From the NCBI GenBank assembly GCA_002150815.3, contig NDFF03000109.1:310001-374000 (forward strand): a DNA stretch of 64,000 bases, in the 5' to 3' direction. Position numbers and translations under genes: made by a program. Source of the DNA: Grammothele lineata. Lineage: Eukaryota > Basidiomycota > Agaricomycetes > Polyporales > Polyporaceae. Below the pieces are notes generated by a model, which saw nothing but the letters and a program-made list of their open reading frames with translations, made no database searches and had not been told where the DNA came from. Below, one piece after another: positions 1 through 11,203 of this stretch (positions within the stretch are counted from its first letter, which is position 1; every line of letters starts with the position of its first letter).

Positions 1-1546
1 ACGCCCTCTCTTCGCATTTCGTGTCCGGACTAGACCTTCTATTTTCACAGTTCTCCCTGCTCGCTACAGCAAGTCGGATGAACCCAAGATAGTGGACATC
101 CGCGATCTCAAGCCAATCTGTACGTTCGCCTAAAACATCCACCCTTCACATCGCTGCGCGACTAACCTCCTTCGCCCCTTGTTCGTCTCCAGCGCGTCCG
201 TTTCGCCGCACGCAGCTGGCGCAGGCCTTCGTGAAGAACCTCCATGACGCCGACCAGATCCTGCACTTATCCAAGCGCCTCGCGTCGTACACCGAGCCCG
301 CCTCGCTCTCCCTATCGTGCTCAAGTTCCGGGATGGCACGGAAGCGACGTGCGACGTGCTCGTCGGCAGCGACGGCATCCGCTCTGCCGTCCGGCGCACG
401 ATGTACACTGCGCTCGCGGACGAGGCCGAGGATGCGGAGAAGGCAACCGAGCTGAGGAAGATGATCGATCCCGAGTGGTCTGGCGTCGTCGTGTATCGCG
501 GGCTCGTTCCTATGGACACCGTGGATCCGGAGGTGGCGGCGAAGTACGTCGTTCGTACTGCGATTGTACGTCTATTTGCCTCGGTCTGAACGGCGACGTA
601 CGGCTCATCAGTCGATTATGTCTTCTTTCAGCTGCTCGGGAAGGACAGGGTAAGTACCAGACGTTTCCGCTGTTTTGTCATAGAATCCTCACGATCCATG
701 GACATCTAGAGCATGACAAGGTACCCGATTCAGCAGAACAAGTTCTTCAACGTCGCTGCATTCGTCGCGACAACCGAGAAGGAAGGGACTGTTTACGACG
801 GCGAGTGGGTCGCGACCGGGACCACAGAAGAGGTCGTAGAGGCATTCAAGGAATGGGACCCCGAGGTCCCCAAATTCCTCCAGGTGTGCTCTCACAAACA
901 CTCCCCTTTGTCGTGCACCGCGTTTACTCAACATATCTTTGCAGCACCTCCAGACGCCGCTACGCTGGGCGGTGCACAGGGTCCGGCGCCTGCCCACGTT
1001 CGCCAAGGGCAGAGTCGTCCTTGTCGGAGACGCGGTACGTACCTTCCCTCAGAGTTTCCCGAATGTTACCACTGACACAGCACCGCATAGGCTCACGCGA
1101 TGACGCCCTTCCAAGCCTCCGGCGCGGGTCAAGCTATCGAGGTACGTCCTTCCTCGAAAACAGTCCGCCGCTATCTCGAAGCTGACCCGCCTCTCCCCAT
1201 ACTCCAGGACGCCTTCGTGCTCGGCACGCTCCTCGGGCACCCCTCGGCCTCCCTCTCCACCATGCCCGCCCTTCTCTCAGTCTACGACGCCGTCCGACGG
1301 CCCTTCGCACAGGAAGTCCAGCGCCTCTCGGACGAGAACGGGCACATGTACCACCTCCACCGCCTCGGCTGGGAGCACGTCAGCGCGGAGCAGAGCCGCA
1401 AGGGCGAGTACGACCCCGCGCTGCTCCAGAAGGTCGGGGACGCGCTCTGGAACGCGATGGCGTGGACGTTCCAGTCGAGCGCGCTGGAACAGCGGGACGA
1501 GGCGGTGAAGATGTTCGAGGCGGCCGTCGCCGGCGGGGCTAAATAG
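1..1546 (+). CDS. FAD-dependent monooxygenase FMO-1, 5'-partial, apparent frameshift
   Basis: Salicylate-hydroxylase-like class A flavin monooxygenase; members hydroxylate aromatic acids using NAD(P)H and O2, substrate here unknown. The window opens inside an intron, so the N-terminal dinucleotide motif is missing. Readable exons are about 51-119, 193-565, 632-649 (18 nt, LLGKDR), then further exons to the stop at 1546. The DG motif reads LLVGSDGIRSAVRRTMY-like (here VLVGSDGIRSAVRRTMY) and the GD-motif region reads VVLVGDA followed by AHAMTPFQASGAGQAIE. Near 305-311 the frame changes from the one carrying SKRLASYTEPA to the one carrying IVLKFRDG without an intron signal; paralogues read straight through here. 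This is either a one-base indel (pseudogene) or a sequence error. All downstream exons are open and well conserved. Paralogue of FMO-2 to FMO-5 in this window. Confidence 0.85.
305..311 (+). other. Probable frameshift site in FMO-1
   Basis: Codons in one frame encode the SKRLASYTEPA segment and end in TCG CTC TC; the next conserved codons (CCT ATC GTG CTC AAG TTC) are in a different frame. FMO-3 has EPASVTEPIVLRFKDG at the same place with no interruption. One base appears missing, or two added. Confidence 0.7.
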
Positions 1547-2357
1547 AGGTGCTCGAGGTTGCGGGGCGACAGCTGGCGTAACGCGCGTAGAATGTGTAAG
1601 TCGGACTGGGAACTGGTGATTGTTTGTAAACGCTTGAGTCTGTAGTCTGTCGAATGGTGGAATGGAATAGCGTTTGAAGAGAACTTCCATACTTGCTATT
1701 GTGACTTGAGCGCCGCCTTTAACGCCCACTGGGGTTAGTCTTGCATGGCCGCACTGGCACACCGCAACCACGAGCTCTTCCGGTGGGCCTGGTACTAGCG
1801 CCGCTTCGAAGCCGTCATCTGAGAGGCGCTTCTCCACGAACTCTATCATTTCCTTTTGACCTCTTGCAGGACAATCCCACAGCGTGGCTGGTCCGTGGCA
1901 CGGACCAGCCTGCCCCTAAGGCGGAGCTCTGGTGCCTACTCGTTCCCCAAGACCTGTCCACCGGCGCTGGCCTCTGCTTAGTTTACCTAGACTCTTGACT
2001 CCTATTGTCCTCCGAATCCCCGCCCTCTTTACTCCTTTTCCCGCCTGAACCGTTCGAGTCTCCAGTTGGCTCCGTCGCTCGTGCAACGCGCGTCTCGTCT
2101 CATCTTCGTTCGCTAGCTCACATTTAATGGGCCACGAAAGGGGCTGGTCTTACCAGAGTCAAGCATCAGCCTGAGTTTTGGCGGACCAATCAAGTTCTTC
2201 ATCCATATGTCGAAAGACCCCTCGGCACACCGACGAAATGAACCTGATCCAATGTGATGACTCATTCACGCAGCCACCGCCACTACGAAGAACAGTGCTA
2301 GGACATTTGCCCTTACTCCAGTAAAACACTCCACCCGACGGCAGACGCAGCCCGTCC
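1547..2357. other. Intergenic, convergent 3' ends
   Basis: Lies between the stop codons of FMO-1 and the aspartic protease, so it should hold two 3' UTRs. I see no conserved reading frame, repeat or RNA gene. Confidence 0.5.
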
Positions 2358-4364
2358 TTAGTTAACTTCCGCGAACGTGTGCTTCGTCGTCGCCAGCCCC
2401 GCACGCGAGCCGCCGACGTCGTAGACCATGTAGAAGCGCTCAAGGAAGGACATGCCGTTGATAAAGTCGAGCCCGAGTCCCGACGCGGAACCAAAGTCGT
2501 TTACGATGAGGTAGATGCTGTCCTTGTCACCGCCAATTGCTTGGTTGAGCTGCAAGTCGCGGTAGAATGAGTGTACAGCACGAAATACGAGCAAGATGAC
2601 GCAACGCACCGGGCGGGGCCAGATCTGAGCGTTGGGGGTGAGCTCGTAGCTGTTCTATTATGGGGCGTCACCGGTCAGTACGAACGACGCATGACGCGCG
2701 AAACGACTCGGGCGGACGCTACGCACCCCTCCGATGTTGAAGTAGAGACTCTTGAGGTTCTTGTACTGCTCGGGTGTGATGCACAGGAGGCCGGTGTTCT
2801 CATCCTGGACGCCTCCGGTGTACTTCTGGTATTTCTCGAATGCATCTGCGGGAGCGATAATGCTACATTTAAAATTGTCATGCGCGTAAAAGAAGAGCAC
2901 GACGCACCGGAAGCGATGAGAATGAGGGTGGTGCCGGTATCGAGGATCCCGGAGGTCGCAGTCAGCACTTGCTGCTGATCATCGCCGTAGGTAATGTCCT
3001 GATCGATACCGACGAAGTACTTTGCGGGCTCTGTTGTGGTAAGTGGCCTAGAAAATGAAAAGCAGGTGGTCCACAGGCGCAAAGAAAGAGATCAACGACT
3101 GTTTGCGCCGGATCGAATGTTGAGACGAGCACGCACACGTAGTTTAGAGGCTGATTGAACTTCGACTTATCGATGCCACCGAACGTAAGTTCGCCATTCT
3201 TGTTATCAAGGCTCTGCGATGGCTCGAAGGATATCCCCACGGCGTACTCTTCCAGTAGACCATTGTTCCATGCAGTGTCGATGACTGTAGGAGCGCATTT
3301 TGTCTTGTTCGAAAGGAACGAACCTGGGCAAAATCCTAAGAAGCGTATCAAACATTAGGCGACAGTCTGGCATACCACACGTGAGGTCTTGTGGGCCGAT
3401 GCTGCGTGGAAGAGTCAGGGAGAGCTTGACGCATGAGCAGCACAACGCGACGTACCCCAAGATCCCGTCAACACCATCGAAACCTGTCGAGAAGACTGCT
3501 GCTCCGATGGATTGAGCAGGAAGTGTGAGCCCCCCTTCAAGAGTTAGTTGATCAATGACCTCCGCTCCTGCACCGATCCTGGTGATCAGCATGGCGTCTC
3601 AAGGAAGATCTTGAGACCGACCTGCAAACTGCCCACTGCCATAAGTGACGGACTAGGGGCGGGGATGTCAATGAGCATGGGTATGGAGGACAAGCGCATT
3701 CAGTTACCTCGGTGTCCCCGGTTGGGTGAGTAGTAAAGGAAGGCATAAAGGGGTTTAACGCGTTTGCGCCAACCCATGTGTTCGAGCTTCCCGTATCGAC
3801 AAGAAGCTTATCTGTGTGGGAGACGTAAGTTTCATCGGACTAGTCGAGTTAACAGAGCACATACACTCATGAGGCGGATTGCCGATATACGTCTGAAAAT
3901 ACTCTCAGCTAGCGCTGACGTCCGTAAGCAAGAAAGCGCACCGAGACGACGTAGCTGACGACTTGAGAGGAGGCTGGCACAGTGAACTCGTCTTGAGCGA
4001 CATCTGTGGCTTGGTTGTCGCCGCCTGAACCCTCAGCTTTGGCGCGTTGCCGGATGGCTTTGGCGCGTGCCTGGTCAAACTTGAGCACGTTCGCGGCCCC
4101 GGTGGAGTTGAAGCGGCGTGCAACAGGGAGCGTGACGAGCTTGGACTGTCGCGAGGAAGGAAGAAGGGATGAATCAGGGATGGGAGCGGCGTGCTCAGCT
4201 TGAGCGAGGATATCACTTGGGGCGGACGTGAACCCCGCGTTACCCGTTAGGAGCGCGGTTGGATCTGTGGCAAGCTGAGATAGATCGAGAGGGAATGGCG
4301 TTGGGCGGGCGGAGACAGAAAGGAAAGAAGTGAGTAAAAGAGTGACTAGGCTGAGGCTTGACAT
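2358..4364 (-). CDS. Secreted pepsin-like aspartic protease (family A1), polyporopepsin type
   Basis: Aspartic endopeptidase, probably secreted. Exon 1 starts at 4364 with a clear signal peptide (SLVTLLLTSFLSVSARP), followed by a propeptide of about 100 residues. The first catalytic motif is LLVDTGSSNTWVGA (around 3770-3815, minus strand) and the second is SGILDTGTTLILIAS (around 2925-2960). Between them are typical fold segments such as GELTFGGIDKSKF. The C-terminal exon ends GGSRAGLATTKHTFAEVN at 2358. About eight exons are separated by short introns. Both catalytic Asp-Thr-Gly triads are intact and no frame break is seen, so it should be active. The motif contexts resemble basidiomycete polyporopepsins (family knowledge). 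Divergent from the F-box gene at 5088. A general nutritional protease is likely; a specific role cannot be read from sequence. Confidence 0.9.
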
Positions 4365-4447
4365 TATGGGCGGAGGTGAGAGAAGGCGCGAGGGAGATGG
4401 GCGGGAGGAAAGAGGGGGTTGAGAACGACATACTTGAGAGCTCAGAG

Positions 4448-4456
4448 TAGATATAG
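4448..4456 (-). promoter_or_regulatory. Candidate TATA box of the aspartic protease gene
   Basis: Minus-strand CTATATCTA about 85-90 nt upstream of the chosen start at 4364, which supports that start. Confidence 0.45.
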
Positions 4457-4865
4457 GGTGCTCGTGAGGCTTTCATGGCGAACGGGGGCTGGCAGGGACT
4501 CCACTCCCTTCACTGTCCCCCTCTGCCTTGTTCGCCTCCTCGTGTACGATCGGGGGTCAGAATCCTAGGCAGCCCGCAAGGCATCGTTAGCCAAAATGCA
4601 GTTGCACCGTGGCGTGCCTTCGAACGTCGCGTTTAGAATCGAGGGTATGTTGGAGGGGAATTGTGTATATGTCCCATCGCCGGAGGTTCGAGGCAAACTG
4701 TAGCGAGCGTGTTTGGTAGCGAAAGCTGGGCAAGCGCCGGATGACGTCGTGGGCCGAGGGCAGTTGAGGGCAGGTCATTTCGCGTCGTGCTCGGGTCCCG
4801 TGGGCCGTGTCGCCGGCAGGCTCAACCAAAGTCCCCCGGGCCCCGTCGACTCGCAAGCTCCGGAA

Positions 4866-4914
4866 GACGCTCTGGAGACGCTCTGGATACGTCTGCTACG
4901 TCTGCTACGTCGCG
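4866..4914 (+). repeat. Short tandem repeats
   Basis: Two copies of GACGCTCTGGA are followed directly by two copies of TACGTCTGC and a third, diverged copy (TACGTCGCG). They lie about 175-220 nt upstream of the F-box gene start. Confidence 0.8.
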
Positions 4915-4986
4915 TCTCTCACGTATCCTCACCACGCTACGATGCGTCGTCCATTTCCTCGGCTGAACGTCGCAGTGCGCCCACAG

Positions 4987-4994
4987 TATAAAAG
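4987..4994 (+). promoter_or_regulatory. TATA box of F-box gene 1
   Basis: Canonical TATAAAAG about 95-100 nt upstream of the ATG at 5088. Confidence 0.6.
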
Positions 4995-5087
4995 CCCTAA
5001 GCGTAGCCCTGTCCAGCCTCATCAGCGTACACTGTCACGGACATGTCGTGAGTTGTCTCGCCTTCCTCTACATGTGCCGTCTCTGAT

Positions 5088-7702
5088 ATGTCACCGTCCA
5101 TATCGGATAGTGGTATTGAGAGCGTTCCGTCTCTCCCCGGGGGAGTAATGGCGCCTCCGGCACAGCATGTGGCTGTCGTTTCCCTTCCACACAAGAAGCA
5201 ACGACGCCTTCCTACCGCCCAGTCTCGCCATCGTAGCGGAAAATGGACGCGTTTCCGAAACATTCCTATGGACGTATTTCTCGAGGTGGGTCCCCGTAGA
5301 TGTCTGATCGCTTTCTGTCTACATTCAAGTACTCTTGGCTCTTTCCTTTCAGATCGCGGCTTATCTGCACCCTCAAGACCTCCTCGCCTTTGCAAGGACA
5401 TCCAAATGGCTTCGCTCCATCTTGTTCTCTCGCCGTCACCGCGACGTCTGGGAATCTTCGTTGAGCCTCTTGCCGGCCCTGCCCCCCTGCCCCACTGACA
5501 TGAGTGCGCCTGCGTATGCTGCATTAGTATTTGAGAAGCATTGTTCTGTAAGCCACCGATTGCTGTAGCCCGTCGATGTCGCTGACTGAGCGTTGACAGC
5601 TCTGCGGCGCGGGTCGGGCGAAGCAGCCCTTCTTTACTTTCCGCATGAGACTTTGTAACAACTGTTATCGCGATACGTAAGTCGGTCCTCTCTCACAGCT
5701 ATACAGGTTCTAAAAAGTTACGTCTATAGGGTTAGCCAGGGGTACCATCAGCTCTCCCATTCTCTTCATGATTGTCTTCAGCTAGTTCCATTCCAAGTGT
5801 CCCTCAAAGATGGTAACTATGACCCTCCGACGGCCGTGACTGTTATCAACTGATGGTTGCCTCTTCACTTAGATGATGAAATCGCGCAATTGGTGAGGCA
5901 CGATCCATGCGCAAGTTGGCACGACAAGTTCTATATGCCCGAGTTTTCTCGGGTGAAGGCGAAATACGACAGTCTCAGAGATGATCCAGAAGCCCAGCAG
6001 GCATATAAGACCCAGCGACGGGCAGAGGTTCGCGCGATACAGGAGGTGAGCTCGCGGAAAAATACCTCAGCGCGTCCATAGACAATGACCAGCTATACGT
6101 CAGAGCGCTATCGACCTTATCATCTGGTACAAGGCGCAGCGCGAAGTCAATCGCGTCTTCACTACTAGCACGACCATAATCAGGATGATGAAGTAGATAC
6201 GGCACTTGCTGCTTTCCCTACGCTGGCTGACGTATCCCACTAGTATCACATCGAGATTGAAGCTCCTCGGATACACCACAGACGATTTTCCGAACACCTC
6301 GGAGTGGAACAAGCTCGTGCGCCTCCCTCGGCCCCTCAGCGATCGCAGTACGCCTTGGTCCAATCCACTTCTTTTGTTACCATTAACGTGTATGTTTTGG
6401 GTCTAGCTTGGGAAAACCTGAAGCCCAAACTTATCCCTCTTCTTAACGCCGAGCGTGCCCGGCAGGCCGATATTCGACTCCGCATCCGGATCAGGTTGCG
6501 CACGCCTCTGATCAACGAAGCATACGAGTTCCTGCTATCCCGCGTTCTGCCCGAAACCAAAATCGCGTGGATGCCGAACAAATGGGACTCCCGCGACCTT
6601 CCCTCTCTCAAAGTCCTAGCAGTCAAAGACGACGCTCGGCTCGAGAAAGTCGAGAAGCTCACACGGGACCACTTCACGAAGGACGTGTTCGCGCTGCTCC
6701 CGTCCATTCTGCAGGAAGCCGAAGACTACAAGGCTCGCGCGCAAGACCACCTCGTGCGCGCCATGAAGCGTCACCACGATCTACCCCCGGAGCTCGAGGA
6801 CGCGTCCTTCACCACAGTCCTCGAGCGTCCCTTCGCGCTCTTCCGCTGCGCCCTCTGCAAAACATTCCAACCCGGCAGCCCTCAGGCTCTCCACGTCCAC
6901 TGGCTCCTCCAGCACCCCGATCGGAGCTTCCTCTCCTCCGCCCCCCTGGTCGCGTGGACCGACTGGCGCGCGCTCACCGACGCGCTGCTCGACGGTACGC
7001 GTCTCCCGTGCGACGTCCCGCTCACGGCGCTCGACACGTTGTGTGCGTCGGGCCGGCTTTACTGCTATTGTGTCAACCCCGCGCTCCTGCCCCCACCCCT
7101 GCTCACTTGGGCGCGGCTCATAGAGCACGTGCGGGACGAGCGGGAGAGGTTCGCGAAACGCAAGGAGCTTCTCATGTGCGTATTAGTGCCTTGTTCCCTT
7201 CCCTGACTCGTGCTGACGATCGACACAGTGACGACCTCCCACACCCCGACCTTCCGCTCACGCCCTCCTGGCACGACCTCTCGGACTCCAACCAGCCCTG
7301 CCTCCGTACCATGCCCCTGGACAGCCCCTCGCGCATCGGCTATATGCGCTACGGCGTCCCTCCTGCCATGCGTGCGCAAATCGCCAACAGAGCATCTCAG
7401 CGTCCGACGGAGACTGGGAACCAACGGTCGCGCGCGGACCTGGTGTGCAGGCTCTGCCTGGGGCTCACGCGCGAGGCGGAGAGGAACAGGTGCGACAACG
7501 GCGCGGAGCTCCCCGAGTCGGCTGAGGGTATAGCGTGGCATTTTGCGATGTGGTGCGTCCCGACCAGTTGTGATCTCAGACACGGCGCTGACGTGCCTTT
7601 TTTTGATTATTCAGGCACGGGAAACAGTTCGAACCTGACGACGTATGTTTCGCTGTGTCGTATAAAGGGGACGAGAACTTTCGCCACGTGTGCACAAAGT
7701 AG
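5088..7702 (+). CDS. F-box protein with C-terminal Cys/His motifs (paralogue A)
   Basis: Probable substrate adaptor of an SCF-type ubiquitin ligase (inference from the F-box-like N terminus). Exon 1 ends in RFRNIPMDVFLE and the next exon reads IAAYLHPQDLLAFARTSKWL, the usual F-box layout. Then come a CGAG...CNNC segment (LCGAGRAKQPFFTFRMRLCNNC), a charged helical region, and an exon at about 6410-7174. That exon has a C2H2-like element (FRCALCKTF...HVHWLLQHP) and a Cys-rich LYCYC segment. A last CRLC...WHFAMW..HGKQFEPDDVCF block ends at 7702. About nine exons; frames join well at GT-AG sites (for example introns about 5286-5352 and 6348-6409). Same architecture as the minus-strand gene at 48231-50897. 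Its target is unknown. Confidence 0.75.
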
Positions 7703-9194
7703 ACTTAGGAAGACTGTATGCTATTAGAGGCAAAGCGAAATTCCGTTCCTCGTTATTTGTTATACCGCTACCATTACATTCCCACATAAGCGTGAGCTGT
7801 TGTATATGCCAGGCTGAGGAGTGTGCCGTCAAAACCGTTATCGCACCCAGGCCGCCCATTTATCACGTGGGTACAGTGACCTGCCCTGAAGCTCAACGTA
7901 GCAACTTGGCTGTAGTACAAAACTTCCTCTGGCTACAGAACTGACTTAATCCTGACGTTACTATTCTTGAACTAGTTGCCTTATGTTCGAATCCACGATC
8001 TGCATCATATGATAAAATGGCTGAAAAGACCTGCGTGGCACACGGTCCGATCGACTTCAGCCCCATTCTACTCCAAGCTGTACGTTTATCTGATACACCT
8101 GTGGGCGAGTTCTCTGAGACTAGGTTCTGCATGTTCACCAAAACTGACGGCATAAGTATCTCAATATAGGTTCTGGTCACTGCGGTCTGCGTCATCAGCC
8201 ATGTATATGCGACGCAGCAACGCTTCATCGGGGTCGTTTGAGTTATCAGTTCTCACGAACCCCACTGTGATCACCGGCTGCCTCCTAGGATTGAACGTTG
8301 GTCTACAAGCCCCGGTAACTATACGTACAAGCGTCCGGCAGTTCCCTTGAACTCTATTGCGGAGCCACCTTCCAGCCAATTCAATGATGTTATGCTCCCC
8401 GCTTAGCGGGTGCGTCATGGAGAAGCAGTGAGCTGTTCAGCTCTTCTACGCCTGCAGCTTTCAGCGCAGCAGTAGGTGGGTCTGAGGATTACGCAGTTCA
8501 AGACGGCCGATTCGACGCTGCTTAGACCCATTCAGAAGACCGAAGATATCAGCATCTCCACTTCTCGCCCATGGCTCGCTAGTGGGGAGGATGTATGGCA
8601 TTCTACCAATTATCGCAACCGGGCGGGGCCACTTGACCCCGCCGACATTCTCAACGTTCATGTACGCACAGTGACAGCACCCGCAACGCTACACTTCTCG
8701 AGCGTATCGTCATGCGATTACGTTGATCTGAGTTCGCCTGCATCCTTCTCACTCCTGCGGTCCTCAAACTGTGCGTCTCCGGGTCCACTTTACCCCTCCA
8801 CCCACCACGGCCCTGGCTCAACGGTTGACGACTACGCACCATACTTCGAACCCCCATTTTGGCGGCTACCCTACCCGCTACGGGCGCTCATCTGTCCCCG
8901 CCAAGTCCCCGCCCTCAGCGGGAGCACAGGACGACGTCGCGGCGACTCTCATCATGCCCGTTCAACTCACGTCCAAGTAATTTCCGCAGGATTACGGGTC
9001 CTCTATGACCCCCGAACTCACAACGTTGGACGCTCGTGACAGCTCCTCTGCCTCACCTCACCACGAATATGGCAACCGGTTCAAAACCCCCATCGTCGAT
9101 AATCTAAAAGCTCCATCGGATTGTCAACAATAAAGTGGCTGGTGAGCCGGGACATTACTCGTAAATCGCCCTCTCCCCACCCTCTTGCCTTACT
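7703..9194. other. 1.5 kb intergenic region without a recognised gene
   Basis: Contains the FMO-2 5' flank. An open frame of 187 codons (8476-9039, +) has low-complexity, Pro/Ser-rich content and no motif I recognise; I treat it as chance. No repeat, tRNA or transposase seen. Confidence 0.45.
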
Positions 9195-11065
9195 ATGGCT
9201 GCAGTTGAAGTTCCCCGACTCCGAGTTGCCGTCGTGTACGTCTAGTATCTTCGCCATTCCCTTACTAGCTCACTACTCAAATATAGGGCTTGCATTTAGT
9301 GGTGGTGGAATTGGCGGTCTGCTTCTCACCATATTCCTACAACGTAGCGTGCCGGACTTGGAGGTCGACATCTACGAGTCAGCCGCTCAGCTCACGGAGC
9401 TGGGCGTTGGTATTGGGATATGGCCTCGGTCCTGGGAGATCATCGAAACCCTTGGGCTCGATGACGAGCTGCGATGCATATCGGGAACGAGTAGCGGTGC
9501 TGGTGAGTATCAGGAAATACCGTGACCGACTCGCAGGACTGATACACCTCTCGGTGGACATGCAGCCCTGGCCATGCATTACCGCAAAGCCGATGAAGGT
9601 CGTCAGGTTGAATTCTATCAGCTTAATCCCGCTCGTGAGTAGTGCTTTCCACAAAACGTCACATTTCTGACACCACCTCTGGCAACGCGGGCAGTACACA
9701 CGTTCCACCGCGCAGTCTTTCAAAAAGTTCTTATGAAGAATATTCGCCCATCGGACGACGTCTGTTTCCACTTCTCAAAGCGGCTGACCCACTACACAGA
9801 GCCTCCAACCGACAGGCCAGACGCTCCTATAGTTCTGCATTTCAAGGATGGCTCCACCGCCCAATGCGACCTTCTCGTTGGTAGCGACGGTATCCGCTCT
9901 GCTGTACGACGTACTATGTATACTCTGTTCGCAAACGAGGCAGGAGCACGGGACCAGCAATCAGACGCTGCTCAGCTACGCGCGATGGTCGAGCCAGTGT
10001 GGTCCGGGCAAGTGGTCTACAGGGGTCTCGTGCCGACCAATACGGCTACCCAGCAGGGTTTCAAGGATGTAGAGGTTCCGCTTATTGTGCGTCTCGCCGC
10101 CGTTCAGGATTGGTCTTGCCGTCTGACGCGGGTTGTGTTGTTAATTTAACAGCTTCTAGGGAAGAACAAGGTCCGAGTCTTCTGCATTACCGACCTTGTT
10201 CATTGCTAACAACGATATATGTTAACAGCATGTCGTTTCCTTCCCTGTGTCGCAAGGGAAAAGCATAAACGTCGCCGCGTTCGTGAAATACCCCGATGGT
10301 GAAGGCACGACGTACAAGGGACCCTGGGTTACGACTACAACCGGAGAGGAGGTGGCACAATTGTACTCGGGATGGGAGCCTAGCGTACAGACGCTCTGCA
10401 AAGTTAGTTTGGGTTTAACCTATCCTTTCGTGTAACCGCAGACTCATGCGGCTGTTGTGCAGCACATGGACAACCCCCTTTGCTGGGCTGTGCATACAGT
10501 CCGCCCCCTACCCACGCACGTAAAGGGCAGCGTCGCCATAATCGGGGATGCAGTAAGTTGAACACCTCGTCAATTGTCTCTCATCCCTCTTGACGAGTCT
10601 CTTACGCAGGCCCACGCCATGACACCGCACCAAGGCGCAGGAGCAAGCCAAGCTCTTGAAGTACGCCCGATACTCAAACCGCTGGCATACTCTCTCTTCA
10701 CTCATAAAAACCTCCCGTTTCAGGACGGCTTCATCCTCGCGGCCCTCCTGGCCAATCCCTCCGTTACCCGGTCCACCCTCCCGCTCGCCCTACAAGTCTA
10801 CGACGAGGTTCGCCGAACCTTCGCACAAGACATCCAGGAGCGTTCACGCCAGAACGGCCTCCTCTACCAGCTCAACGCGCTCGGTTGGGAGCACTGCTCC
10901 GCCGAGGAGAGCGCGCGAGGCGGTTTCCCAATCGATCGGCTCGTTGAGATTGGGAAGACGATCGAGAAGCAGATGCAGTGGAGCTTTGCGGGGAGCGTCA
11001 TGGGGGACAAGGAGCGGGCGATAAGCATGCTGGAAGAGCGTCTCCGTTCGAGGGCGGCCGTGTGA
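9195..11065 (+). CDS. FAD-dependent monooxygenase FMO-2
   Basis: Complete class A flavoprotein monooxygenase, salicylate-hydroxylase-like, predicted to hydroxylate an aromatic or related acid using FAD and NAD(P)H. The start MAAVEVPRLRVAVV is split by an intron whose best acceptor (ATTTAG) restores VVGGGIGGLLL, the Rossmann GxGxxG motif. Later landmarks: DIYESAAQLTELGVGIGIWPRS, DG motif LLVGSDGIRSAVRRTMY, an 18-nt micro-exon LLGKNK (10153-10170), GSVAIIGDA, and AHAMTPHQGAGASQALE followed by an intron and DGFILAALLANPSV. Stop at 11065. Reading frame intact. It is convergent with the P450 gene, with only about 140 bp between the stops. Substrate cannot be read from sequence; decarboxylating 4-hydroxybenzoate hydroxylases are among known relatives. 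Confidence 0.9.
10153..10170 (+). other. 18-nt micro-exon of FMO-2 (LLGKNK)
   Basis: CTTCTAGGGAAGAACAAG lies between an AACAG acceptor and a GTCCGA donor, and codes six residues conserved in all paralogues. The same exon is seen at 632-649 (FMO-1) and 26743-26760 (FMO-3, minus strand). Confidence 0.75.
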
Positions 11066-11203
11066 GGGCCGATTTTTGCGGACGGGGGTGGAGAAAGGAC
11101 GCCGCGTTGAAGCGGCCGCCCGAGTGCTACGATATAGGCATCACGTAGGTTAAGCTACATGTCCGATCTATGTCTACGCCAAGACGCTACAAAAGCGCAT
11201 GTT

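Larger units (their letters stand above)
4365..5087. other. Divergent intergenic region, protease and F-box gene
   Basis: Carries the 5' flanks of two divergent genes, each with a TATA-like element, and a short tandem repeat at 4866-4914. No further gene seen. Confidence 0.5.

Noticed and set aside
8476..9039. 187-codon open frame on the plus strand
   Set aside because: Low-complexity Pro/Ser/Arg-rich translation without motif or splice-linked partner; likely chance.
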